DNA of 64,000 bases. Origin: Leptolyngbya sp. SIO1E4 (GTDB lineage Bacteria; Cyanobacteriota; Cyanobacteriia; Phormidesmidales; Phormidesmidaceae). Below are positions 55,133 to 63,341 of the stretch, piece by piece (the stretch's first letter is position 1; each line of letters starts with the position of its first letter). The notes under the pieces are model-generated. The model was given only the letters and a program-made list of their open reading frames with translations, was not told where the DNA came from and did no database searches. The DNA is taken from NCBI GenBank assembly GCA_010672825.2, contig JAAHFU020000003.1:682001-746000 (forward strand), given 5' to 3'. Position numbers and translations under genes: made by a program.

Positions 55133-56113
55133 TCAACGAGGTTCCAAATATTTCTGTAAGTCATCAATCACCGCCTCAGCGCCAATCATGTCTGAGCCCC
55201 ACACCCACGTCACTCCATCGACAAAATAGACCTGATTTTGCTGAACAGCTTTTAACGTTTGCCAAAGCGGATTACGCTTTAGCTTTTCCACAGCTTCTTG
55301 ATCGGCATCATTAAAACTAGCAACAAAGAGAACGTCGCCATCAACTTTATCGATCTCCTCTAGAGAAAGTTCTATATGCCCGTGTTCAACATCTATATTC
55401 TGTGCAGGCGGGCGTTGTAGACCTGCGTCCTTTAAAATTGAACCGACAAATGAGTTGTTAACACTTGTCTCTATCCCGCCAAAATAAAAGGAGATAAAGG
55501 AGATTTTTTTATCCTGATAACGATTACCCAGTGAGGCTTTCAAGTCTTCAATTCTGGCTTGATAATGCTCCCAAGCGGCTTGGGCAACGTCCTCTTTCCC
55601 TAATAGTTGAGCGGTAGAATTGAAGACTTCTTTCCAACTCAGATCCCACCAGTTATAGACAACGGTTGGGGCAATTTGGTTCAGTAAAGGACTGGTTGCT
55701 TCTGTGCCGCTACCAAACCAGCCAAAGATGAAGTCAGGTTTCAGTTCTAAGATTGTCTCTAGATTCGGTTGACCGGATGTACCCAAAGTGGGTATTCCCT
55801 GAGCTTGAGAATCTAAATAAGACGGGAATTCTCCTGTGGCTGGATTAAAGTCATTGGCAGTAGCGATGGGTTTGACGCCGAGCGCTAGGGCATTCGCTAA
55901 ATCCGCAGTAGATAATGTGACAACCCGCTGAGGATTATAGGGTACACAGGCTTCTCCCATGCCATGTTGAACCACTTGACAATCATGCTCGACCGTACTG
56001 GTTTCGGTTTCAGCGTTGCGTAGGCTGTTGTCACCTTGAGAAAAAATCACTAGTGCAATCAAGCTAGCAGCACAGAGGAGATATATCCCAAGGCGTTTTT
56101 GTCTGATAATCAT
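55133..56113 (-). CDS. Fe3+-siderophore ABC transporter binding protein (module 2)
   Basis: 326 residues from the ATG at 56113; an in-frame GTG/ATG further up lies inside the receptor gene. The N-terminal hydrophobic run (LGIYLLCAASLIALVIFS) is a signal or anchor without a clean lipobox. The FecB-like domain follows: NPQRVVTLSTADLANALALGVKPIA, LETILELKPDFIFGWFG, LSLEEIDKVDGDVLFVASF. It is paralogous to 47358-48335 but well diverged, so ligand preference may differ. It begins 13 bp after the receptor gene's stop, a clear operon. Confidence 0.88.
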   Translation of the reverse strand: MIIRQKRLGIYLLCAASLIALVIFSQGDNSLRNAETETSTVEHDCQVVQHGMGEACVPYNPQRVVTLSTADLANALALGVKPIATANDFNPATGEFPSYLDSQAQGIPTLGTSGQPNLETILELKPDFIFGWFGSGTEATSPLLNQIAPTVVYNWWDLSWKEVFNSTAQLLGKEDVAQAAWEHYQARIEDLKASLGNRYQDKKISFISFYFGGIETSVNNSFVGSILKDAGLQRPPAQNIDVEHGHIELSLEEIDKVDGDVLFVASFNDADQEAVEKLKRNPLWQTLKAVQQNQVYFVDGVTWVWGSDMIGAEAVIDDLQKYLEPR

Positions 56114-56126
56114 GCAGTGTCTAGGC

Positions 56127-58727
56127 TTAGAATTGCCACGATAAAGAACCTTGAATCGTAAAGGGGGTGCCGATATGGACAAAATCACTGGAGCCGAAAT
56201 TACTCACGTAGTTCTCTACATCAAAGAGGTTACGGACGTTCAAAGCAGCCTGAAATTGCTCTCTTTCGTAAAAAATTGCTGCATCTGTTCTGAAAAAACT
56301 TGGTAGGTCAACAGTATTGGCATTATCTATAGGGCGCTCACCAATGTAATAAAGCCCTAAACCAAACCCTAGCCCTTGAGCAGCACCCTCTTGAATTCGA
56401 TAGGTTGTCCAGAGATTAAATGCGTGTTCTGGAGCATTAAAAAGACGGTTCCCCTCAGGAATGTCGTTATCTTCTACAATCCTGGCATCTGTGTAGGCAT
56501 AGCCAGCGATAATATTCCAACCAGGCAGAATCTCACCACTAATATCAAGTTCTACTCCCCGACTTCTCTGTTCACCTGACTGTACAGAAAACCCAGGGTT
56601 AACGGGGTCACTGGTCGTCACATTAGTGCGGGTTAAATCATAGAGGGCTAGATTGGCAGATAGCTGATCTGTGACATCTGCTTTGATGCCGATTTCATAC
56701 TGCGTCCCGCGCTCTGGTTCAAGAGCCTCACCAGAAAAGCTTCTACCAATCAGCGGATTGAATGATCGCCCGTAGCTGGCATATAGGGAAATGGGTTCAA
56801 TCGGCTGATATACAATACCTACACGAGGACTAAAGGCCGTGTCTGACTGGCTTGATTCTGTATCGGCCAACCGATCAATATTGCGATTTTCAGAAAAATC
56901 AAGACGTCCACCCAGCAACAGTCTCAGATTGGGCAGCAACGTAATCTGATCCTGCATATAAAAACCAGCAACATCGGTTGTGTTTAAACTATCGTCATTT
57001 ACGTCTTCAGTATTAAAGTTCTGGTCGAAAACTGGGTCAAAAATATCTACGGATGCAACAGGCAGTCCAAAGCCTGAGACGGAATCAATATCAAAACGAC
57101 TGAGGCTAAATCCAAACACAACCTCATGTTCAATTGTGCCTGTGGTAAACCTGCCCAACAGATTTGTATCAACTAGATAATAGTTAAAGGACCTGTCGGT
57201 AAAGAAGCCTTCTCGGTTAAGCGTGCGATTGTCTGCATCCAGGGTCGTGGCGAAAATAACTTTAAGCTCATCAAAAGCGAAGTTATAACGAAACGCATTA
57301 CGGAGCTCCCAGTCATCGTTAAACTGATATTCAAATTGATAGCCTACCCTCCCGTTGATGATGTTTGAAGGATCATCGAAAGGACCAGCAGGGTTAAAGC
57401 CAAATGGAATTTCACCATTGGGGTTAGGTAGCAATGTTCCTACGACTGGTACAGGGCTTGCATTGTTACGTTCTACGATATGGACATCCCCTTCCACAAT
57501 GAGACTGGCTCGGTCGCCGATTTGGAAGCTTAAGCTGGGGGCAATACCGATATTTTCTGCTGACGCAAAGTCTACAGGACTGTCATAATTCCGATAACCA
57601 ACAATCAGCCGACCCAAAGCAGACTCAGAAGGGTTGAGTGGCCCAGAGACGTCAATAGTCCCCTGATAAAAGCCATCATTCCCCACACTGGCTTCAACTT
57701 CATAAAATGGGTCGCTTAATGGACGGCGAGTGACATAGTTAATGAGCGCACCAACAGAACCATTGCCACCATCTCCATAGAGGGCGGAGGCTGGCCCCCG
57801 TATGACTTCAACGCGTTCAACATTGAAGAAATTGCCATCAGACGTGATTTGCCGATCTGGTAAACCATTGACGAGTGCGTCATATTGCTCAAAGCCACGA
57901 GCAGTAAAGTAATCTCTTGTGTTTGCTGCACCGAGTCCTTGTGCGACTAAACCAGGCACATTCTCTAAGGCTTGGGTGATGTTGCGCGACCCAGTATCGC
58001 GGATAACTGCTCGCGGGACAATTTGAATGGATTGAGGAATATCTCGTAGTGGCGTGTCCGTTCGGGTTCCTACGCTTGTACTTCGTGGGTTATATCCTTC
58101 ATCCTCTTCCCCCGTCACCACCACCTGAATCGCGTCCTCCTCTGCGTCAGCGACCGCCTCTCCCAACGTCACCGCTAACCCCGTCGCCGTCACCTCCCCG
58201 ACTGGCGGTGCATCGGTGCCCGTAATCGCCACCCGTACCTGATCACCCGGCTCATTCGTCACTTGCACCAGCGCAATGCCCGCTGCTGGCTCAAACTGCT
58301 CAAATGAGTCTCCCTCTGGCAATGCCAACACCGCATTGGGAATGTCCGCCACCAGCGCATTGCCCACCGTCTGGGTGGTTGGGGTCGCCAGTTCGCCCTC
58401 GGCAGTTTCCAGCACGATTTGTAGGCCGGTTGCCGTTTCCTCAATCTGTACCCCAGTAATCTGCACCAGGGAGGCTTCGATTTGGGCCAGCCATTCTTCA
58501 ACAGTGGTTGCAGGCTGAGGAGTTGACATATGAGTGGGTAGATGGGTAGATGGGTGGATGGGCAGGTGGGTTATCGAGTCAAGGGGTTGCGCGGACACGT
58601 GTCCAATCTCCTGCGCCTCCACTTCCCAACTCGCTTGAGCCGCCACGGGTAGAGTGCCTATTGAGATCCCTCCTCCTGCTACACTCAATGCCACTGCCCA
58701 CCGCACCGAGACCCAAAGCTTCATCAT
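56127..58727 (-). CDS. TonB-dependent siderophore receptor with AMIN domain (module 2)
   Basis: 866 residues from the ATG at 58727 (MMKLWVSVRWAVALSVAGG), which gives a good signal peptide ending VAAQA; upstream in-frame codons to 58823 are less likely. A linker with Pro/His/Thr repeats (HLPIHPSTHLPTH) is encoded by imperfect 8-bp DNA repeats. Then come an AMIN domain (VEEWLAQIEASLVQITGVQI), a TonB-box-like IQVVVTGEE, the plug (TPLRDIPQSIQIVPRAVI, VERVEVIRGPASALYGDGGNGSVGALINYVTRRPL) and a barrel ending FTIQGSLSWQF. It is diverged from receptor 1 in the barrel, so it probably recognises another siderophore. Confidence 0.92.
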   Translation of the reverse strand: MMKLWVSVRWAVALSVAGGGISIGTLPVAAQASWEVEAQEIGHVSAQPLDSITHLPIHPSTHLPTHMSTPQPATTVEEWLAQIEASLVQITGVQIEETATGLQIVLETAEGELATPTTQTVGNALVADIPNAVLALPEGDSFEQFEPAAGIALVQVTNEPGDQVRVAITGTDAPPVGEVTATGLAVTLGEAVADAEEDAIQVVVTGEEDEGYNPRSTSVGTRTDTPLRDIPQSIQIVPRAVIRDTGSRNITQALENVPGLVAQGLGAANTRDYFTARGFEQYDALVNGLPDRQITSDGNFFNVERVEVIRGPASALYGDGGNGSVGALINYVTRRPLSDPFYEVEASVGNDGFYQGTIDVSGPLNPSESALGRLIVGYRNYDSPVDFASAENIGIAPSLSFQIGDRASLIVEGDVHIVERNNASPVPVVGTLLPNPNGEIPFGFNPAGPFDDPSNIINGRVGYQFEYQFNDDWELRNAFRYNFAFDELKVIFATTLDADNRTLNREGFFTDRSFNYYLVDTNLLGRFTTGTIEHEVVFGFSLSRFDIDSVSGFGLPVASVDIFDPVFDQNFNTEDVNDDSLNTTDVAGFYMQDQITLLPNLRLLLGGRLDFSENRNIDRLADTESSQSDTAFSPRVGIVYQPIEPISLYASYGRSFNPLIGRSFSGEALEPERGTQYEIGIKADVTDQLSANLALYDLTRTNVTTSDPVNPGFSVQSGEQRSRGVELDISGEILPGWNIIAGYAYTDARIVEDNDIPEGNRLFNAPEHAFNLWTTYRIQEGAAQGLGFGLGLYYIGERPIDNANTVDLPSFFRTDAAIFYEREQFQAALNVRNLFDVENYVSNFGSSDFVHIGTPFTIQGSLSWQF
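58536..58567. repeat. Octamer repeats inside receptor gene 2
   Basis: Four 8-bp units on the plus strand (GGGTAGAT twice, GGGTGGAT, GGGCAGGT) encode the linker between signal peptide and AMIN domain of the minus-strand receptor. Gain or loss of one unit would shift the reading frame. Confidence 0.6.
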
Positions 58728-58754
58728 GACCGTATCGCCCTCACACCTAATCAC

Positions 58755-58774
58755 ATCCTTCAATTGCGAAGGAT
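58755..58774. promoter_or_regulatory. Inverted repeat upstream of receptor gene 2
   Basis: ATCCTTC-AATTGC-GAAGGAT: perfect 7-bp arms with a 6-bp spacer, 28-47 bp upstream of the chosen start (58727). Its position matches the inverted repeat of module 1. Its presence just upstream also favours 58727 as the true start. Confidence 0.45.
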
Positions 58775-58878
58775 TCCTATTTATTAGGAGTGAGCATAAG
58801 GGCAGGGTAATATTGCGATCCACTCCGATGCTTCACAATCACCCCAAGACTTCGCTTTCGGCTAAAAAAAACAAAAAA

Positions 58879-59886
58879 TCAGGGTTGATGATGAATCGAA
58901 CCGCGCATGCATTCGCGAGGAGTCATGCCAAACTGACGCTTAAATACAGCCGCAAACTGGGCTGGGTTGGCATAGCCCACCTGATTAGCCACCTCTGCCA
59001 CCGTGCAGTCTGGCTGCCGCAGTAGTCGTTCAGCCTGTTCCATGCGACAGCGGGTTAAATAAGCAAACGGAGTGACCCCGAAAACTGTCCAAAATCCTTT
59101 GTTTAGAGTGGTTAGTCCAATACCGATCCGCTGCGCTAGCTCGGTGTTAGAAGGCGGATTTTCGAGGTGCGATCGCAATATCTCTGCTGCATAGTGAATC
59201 CGAGCAGCCGTGTCAGCCTTGAGCAAACCCGATAGAGCAGTCGTTTTCTCATTAGAAATCCCATCAAGCTGTAGCGCCATCAGCTCAAATACTTTGCTTT
59301 GCAAATACAGTCGTTTAGTCGTTCCCATAAATGGGCAGTCGATTATCTGCTGTACCACTGCCCGCATGGCTCTCGTGACCTTTGGCGAAAAGACCTGCTG
59401 CCAGTCATCCCCTTGCACCAGCGGCTGAAATTCAGGCAGCAGTTCTACGGTTGGTGTTGCAAATAGCTGTCTCAGCAGGTGCGGCTGCAGGTGAATATCT
59501 ACCCCTGTTAAGGGTTGATTGGCCAGATAACAGTTGGTTACAGCAGGTTGAATCCCGCTGCCACCGACATAGCTATAGTTTGAATCTTGATAGAGAAAAC
59601 TGCCGCTGTCTACAGTTCCCGACAGATGCACCATAAACTGTACTGGATGTGGGTTCTCAACGCCTCGATAGATGAATCCGTCGGAGTAAGTTTCGTGAAA
59701 GATGGCAAGATCTAAACCTGAACACAGCTCAATTTCACGACAATAGCCACAGCCCAACTGCGACGGCATCGTATAGATGGTTTCCAGATCGTCAGCTGAT
59801 GTAGCCGGAGGACAGTGATGCTCAGCTTCGGCATAAATGTTATCGAATTCTGTAGCTGTCAAATCTAGACTCATAGCAGATGACAA
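58879..59886 (-). CDS. AraC-family (PchR-like) regulator (module 2)
   Basis: 335 residues (ATG at 59886; a second ATG at 59874). The C-terminal DNA-binding domain is intact (NTELAQRIGIGLTTLNKGF, VTPFAYLTRCRMEQAERLL, VAEVANQVGYANPAQFAAVF, GMTPREC). The N-terminal half parallels regulator 1, sharing HPVQFMV, SYVGGSGIQ and the IIDCPFMGTTKRLYLQSKVF region. It precedes its receptor gene by 151 bp, the undisturbed module order. A Fur-like palindrome lies 14-28 bp upstream of the start, which would tie it to iron status. Confidence 0.88.
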   Translation of the reverse strand: MSSAMSLDLTATEFDNIYAEAEHHCPPATSADDLETIYTMPSQLGCGYCREIELCSGLDLAIFHETYSDGFIYRGVENPHPVQFMVHLSGTVDSGSFLYQDSNYSYVGGSGIQPAVTNCYLANQPLTGVDIHLQPHLLRQLFATPTVELLPEFQPLVQGDDWQQVFSPKVTRAMRAVVQQIIDCPFMGTTKRLYLQSKVFELMALQLDGISNEKTTALSGLLKADTAARIHYAAEILRSHLENPPSNTELAQRIGIGLTTLNKGFWTVFGVTPFAYLTRCRMEQAERLLRQPDCTVAEVANQVGYANPAQFAAVFKRQFGMTPRECMRGSIHHQP

Positions 59887-59899
59887 GGCTGAGGTTTAA

Positions 59900-59914
59900 T
59901 GAAAATTAATCTCA
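59900..59914. promoter_or_regulatory. Candidate Fur box upstream of regulator 2
   Basis: TGAAAATTAATCTCA is a near-palindrome of the form TGAxAxTTAATxTxTCA, which resembles the 7-1-7 Fur-box pattern. It lies immediately upstream of the AraC start on the minus strand. The match is by eye only. Confidence 0.4.
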
Positions 59915-59939
59915 ATAATCTCTAACAGCCTCTGAAAAG

Positions 59940-60182
59940 TCAAGGTGTGCAAGGGGTATGGACAATCGCCGCTTCTGTTTCGTTATCCACAACAGACGTA
60001 GCTTCATTGAGTATCAGAATGGGTGGATCTTTGAAGACGGCGCGGGCGATCGCAATCCGCTGCCGCTGTCCCCCAGAAAGTTTTTGTCCACGCTCGTTCA
60101 CAATCGTGTCGTAGCACTGGGGAAGCCGCTCGATAAAGTCATGAGCCTCAGCCGATTTCGCCACCTCAATAATCTGCTCAGT
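59940..60182 (-). pseudogene. Fragment of a third ABC exporter
   Basis: About 80 codons: [20 protein letters not shown], the signature [17 protein letters not shown] and Walker B-like [19 protein letters not shown]. This is the middle of the ATPase domain only; the permease, Walker A and H-switch are missing. The Walker B Asp is replaced by Asn (LILNEATS instead of LVLDEATS). The right edge abuts the AAA+ remnant on the other strand. It sits where a third module's exporter would be expected upstream of regulator 2. Confidence 0.8.
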
Positions 60183-60320
60183 GGGCGAACGCGATTTTTG
60201 TTGTTTGATGAGGCGGATGTGCTGTTTGGCAAGCGATCGCCAGTGCGGGATGCCATGATCGCTACGCGAATATTGAGACGAGTTATCGGCTGCAGATAAT
60301 GGAGAAGTACAAGGGGGTGG

Positions 60321-61097
60321 GGCATTGCTGAAATGAGGGATGAATCATTCAGCGATTGGATTTTCGAGAGGGCATCGGGAGGTCACCAAACTTGAGGGAG
60401 TGAATCACCAGCCGCAGTGAATGCTTCAGCATCTCTAGTGATTTCGAGTAACACAACGTCTTACGGTGGAGACGAGCGAGGTAATGCCGCAATCGCGTAT
60501 TTTCACCCTCCACCCGGGTCATATAGGTCTTACTCACGATTTGGTCACCTTCTGGGATGTAACTGGGGTAGACCTTCCAGCCATCAGTCACGGAGAAAAA
60601 GCACCGCCATACCCTGACCATCGCCCATAACGGTTCAAAGGTTTGCCCACTGCGGTCACCGACGACCCACCCGAGGATACCGGGCCGGAAGTGGTCGACG
60701 ACGGTCCAAATCCAGAGTTTGTTTTTTTGCCCCGACAAAGGTCTGGAGTTCATCCAGTTCTACCACTTCAGGGACCCCTTCTGGGTCGTAGGCATCGGGC
60801 AGCAACTCCCCACTCTGTTTGACCCAATGGATGACTGTGGTGTGATGCACACCACTCACCCGTTCAATTGCCCGAAAGCCCAGCCCATTTGTATACAGCT
60901 TCAAACATTGACGGCGCACCTCATCGCTGTAGCCGAACTCGGTTTGGGGGTTCGCGACAAACTGACGTCGACAATCCACGCACAGGTGATTTTGTTGGCC
61001 ACGTCGATGCCCATTTTTGCGAATATGCTCAGAACCGCACTCAGGACATTGCATCGGCATCTCCGGAGATTTTTCCATCCCTCAATTATGCAACGCC
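60321..61097 (-). mobile_element. IS1-family insertion sequence, 777 bp
   Basis: Imperfect 22-bp terminal inverted repeats (GGCATTGCTGAAATGAGGGA left; GGCGTTGCATAATTGAGGGA right, read inwards) enclose two overlapping frames. The insertion is flanked by 8-bp direct repeats GGGGGTGG (60313-60320 and 61098-61105). Size, ends, duplication length and coding plan all fit IS1. Both frames appear intact, so the copy may be active. Confidence 0.92.
60349..61078 (-). CDS. IS1-family transposase, InsA/InsB joined by -1 frameshift
   Basis: The first frame (61078-60656; InsA-like) has a zinc-finger MQCPECGSEHIRKNGHRRGQ ... CVDCRRQF and a helix-turn-helix (AIERVSGVHHTTVIHWVKQ), then ELDELQTFVGAKK. At a run of seven A residues (60722-60728 on the complement) a -1 shift leads into the second frame (to 60349; InsB-like): NKLWIWTVVDHFRPGILGWV, VTDGWKVYPSYIP and TRVEGENTRLRHYLARLHRK, the DDE-type catalytic half. 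The A-run is the known IS1 slippage site, so two frames do not mean a broken gene. Confidence 0.9.
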
Positions 61098-61229
61098 GGG
61101 GGTGGCAACTTTGACGACGAATAGCGCAGCAATGTGGATGAAGCGTTTGTGGGGTGGCTGCGCTTTATTAGCACCAACCTGGTTGCGGCTTCTCAGTCTT
61201 AAATAGCTTACAACCAGTGTCAGCCTAGT

Positions 61230-61901
61230 TTAGACGTCAACGATCGCTGCCATCAAATCATGCAGCGTAATTTGTAAATCAGGGAATGTGGCTGATTGGA
61301 TCGTTTGATTGATCCAGTATCGTTGCCTAGAATAGCGATCGCCATCCAAGTTACAAACCGTCACGGCTGGCTGCTTGGGGGTTCCAATATAATCGACGCC
61401 ACCTAAGCCGCGATAATCAACAATCCAATATTCGGATACTTCTAACAATGCATATTCATCAATCTTGCGGGCATAGTCATCTTGCCAGTTGGTACTCACA
61501 ATCTCGGCAATGAAGCGGATAGCCTGGCCACTGCTAATAATCGGCTCCCGCTGCCATAGGGGTTCATTCTGGAGAGCCAAGCAATCCAAGATAATGATAT
61601 CCGGCCTCAAGGCTGTGGCTTCGACTGCTGGTGGTTTGATCAAGCAACTTTTAGGAATAACCCACTTCTGAGGCAATCTGAGGATTTCAGCCGCCAGGTA
61701 GGCAGTGAGTTGATCGGCGATCGCCTCATGTGGCCCAGTGGGTTCCAAGTCCCGCAACTCCCCATCAATCAATTTATAGCGAGGATCATCGCCATATTGG
61801 GCAACAAACTCTTCAAAGGTCAGCGGTTTTGTCAGTGCTGAGATCACTAGCCAGACCCTCGTAATTTGGCTTTTGTTGTCGCTGATCCTTATTTTAGACA
61901 A
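61230..61901 (-). CDS. Uma2-family (DUF820) protein, putative endonuclease
   Basis: 223 residues as written; homology starts around LTKPLTFEEFVAQYGDDPRYKLIDGEL, so a GTG at 61847 may be the true start. Core motifs are LRPDIIILD, IRFIAEIVSTNWQDDYARKI and YALLEVSEYWIVDYRGLGGV, the family's PD-(D/E)xK-like nuclease signature with a Glu/Lys pair. It belongs to a different subgroup from the Uma2 protein at 51109-51966. It stands alone, with no clear operon partner. Confidence 0.85.
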   Translation of the reverse strand: MSKIRISDNKSQITRVWLVISALTKPLTFEEFVAQYGDDPRYKLIDGELRDLEPTGPHEAIADQLTAYLAAEILRLPQKWVIPKSCLIKPPAVEATALRPDIIILDCLALQNEPLWQREPIISSGQAIRFIAEIVSTNWQDDYARKIDEYALLEVSEYWIVDYRGLGGVDYIGTPKQPAVTVCNLDGDRYSRQRYWINQTIQSATFPDLQITLHDLMAAIVDV

Positions 61902-62119
61902 GCAACAAAGCGTGGTTCCAGCAAGGTCGCATAATAGAAATGGTCAGTTGGTTTAATTTCTTACCATCAACCTCCTTAAGGGAAAGCCATACCCCTAGCT
62001 GGAACCAAACTATCTACAAATATTTGCAAAGATACCGTTGTTCTGGTGCTCTCTAGGTTAGGGGCAAGCAGTTATAGTTCTCAGCATCCGACTTGGACAC
62101 AACCTAATTTCTTGACATC

Positions 62120-62494
62120 ATGTCTCCTATCGATGCAAAAACACGCAAACAAATCGTCGCGAACGTCCTAGCGGCTCGTAAAAGCCGGACTACCTTCTTA
62201 GCTGACATGAAAGAACGTCAGACGCAAGGCTGGCAAGCTGCGCACAAAGCGGCTGTCACCCTCAAGGAGGGATTTGGAGCAACACGTGTGGTCCTATTTG
62301 GCTCAATGCTCGATCATGAACACATGACCTGGCATTCTGATCTGGATCTGGCCGTGTGGGGTATTCAGGCTGAAGATTACCTGCGGGCAGGAGCAGCCGC
62401 TGAGAAAGGACATCCTTTTACGGTTGACCTGATAGACGCCGAAACAGCTCCACCTCACATTTTGGAAGCAATTCACCAAGGGATTGACCTGTGA
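62120..62494 (+). CDS. MNT-type nucleotidyltransferase antitoxin
   Basis: 124 residues. The minimal nucleotidyltransferase motif is present (VVLFGSMLDHEHMTWHSDLDLAVWG: GS followed by DLD), with a further acidic residue in FTVDLIDAE. Such MNT proteins pair with HEPN RNases as antitoxins, in studied cases by AMP-modifying the toxin. Its stop overlaps the start of the HEPN gene (GTGA at 62491-62494). The protein looks functional although its partner is frameshifted. Confidence 0.8.
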   Translation: MSPIDAKTRKQIVANVLAARKSRTTFLADMKERQTQGWQAAHKAAVTLKEGFGATRVVLFGSMLDHEHMTWHSDLDLAVWGIQAEDYLRAGAAAEKGHPFTVDLIDAETAPPHILEAIHQGIDL

Positions 62495-62966
62495 AGGTCA
62501 ACGCCCTGGTCCAACGAATTGAGCAGGAATTAACCCACGTTCAAGCGTCAGTCGCTCAAACGCAGCGCCTGATTCGCAAAGTTTCTCAAACTCAAGATGA
62601 GGATATTCAAGACGCTCTTATCGCAGCCAGTGCTCTAAACATGCAGAGTTTCTACACAGGAGCCGAGCGCATTTTCTATGAAGTTGCCAAGGAAGTCGAT
62701 GGCTACGTGCCTACAGGCGCAGACTGGCATCGGCAACTGCTAGAGCAGCTTCCATAGACATTCCTAACGTTCGTCAGAGTGTTCTTTCTGAGCAAGTCCG
62801 AGCTGATTTAGATGAATTTCGGCGCTTTCGTCATGTTGTTAGAAGCAACTATGCCTACGGTCTGAGAGCTGAGCAAGTGATTAGACTTTCGGAAAAATTG
62901 CCTGGCTGTAGTCAACTTTTGATTCAAGATATCCAAACCTTTACGAACGCAATCGCTAGAACCTGA
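62491..62966 (+). pseudogene. HEPN-domain RNase toxin, frameshifted
   Basis: The first frame (62491-62757, GTG start) gives the N-terminal HEPN helices (VNALVQRIEQELTHVQASVA, IAASALNMQSFYTGAERIFYEVAKEV). It meets TAG at 62755-62757. The next frame is open from there to 62966: DIPNVRQSVLSEQVRADLDE, FRRFRHVVRSNYAYGLRAEQ. That second piece carries the Arg/His (FRxFRHxxR) region expected at the HEPN active site. A one-base deletion near 62754 explains the split. The 88-residue product would lack the catalytic motif. Confidence 0.75.
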
Positions 62967-63341
62967 TCTGGGTTAACACCTCGCATATCCCAGAAGTTTT
63001 CACCCGGAACAGTTGGAGTTCAGTCCAGATGGATTTTTGCAGTGAAGTTCCTGTTTTGGATCAGCCTTGTCGAAAAGACTGCATCCGACCTGGACAATTA
63101 GCCAAAGCAATTGGTCAGTGTATGTCCAGCGCTGTAAGCCAACTGCAACAAGTATCTTAGGCTTTTAGGACAACATGGCCATCTTCAAGACCAAAATAAA
63201 AAATAGAGAAGGAAGCTGGGAATTCGACCTCAGAAATTAGCATCTGCCTTCCGAGTCCAATTTAAGTCCAAAAAGAAATAGGTGAAAGCTGTAATCTTCA
63301 CTGAAGAAGAGTTCCAGAAAAAATTACGCTCGAAATGAAAA
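62967..63341. other. Gap before the right attachment repeat, no gene seen
   Basis: About 375 bp. A short open stretch near 63066-63160 (RPGQLAKAIGQCMSSAVSQL) recalls a helix-turn-helix but is too short to assign. Nothing else is supported. Confidence 0.4.

Larger units (their letters stand above)
60186..61202 (+). pseudogene. AAA+ ATPase remnant, interrupted by an IS1-family element
   Basis: Before the insertion the sequence reads [20 protein letters not shown] (Walker B and following) and, after a one-base deletion near 60253, [21 protein letters not shown]. After the insertion, with one copy of the 8-bp duplication removed, it continues GVATLTTNSAA, then after another shift VDEAFVGWLRFI. 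This order (FDEAD, KRS, DRYANIE, ME-Y-G, TN, DEAF, LRFI) is that of AAA+ ATPases such as those in contractile-injection loci. Only ~90 codons survive. Non-functional. Confidence 0.75.

Noticed and set aside
60349-61078. Broken IS1 transposase (two frames)
   Set aside because: The frames overlap at a run of seven A residues, the normal IS1 programmed frameshift, and the ends and target duplication are intact.
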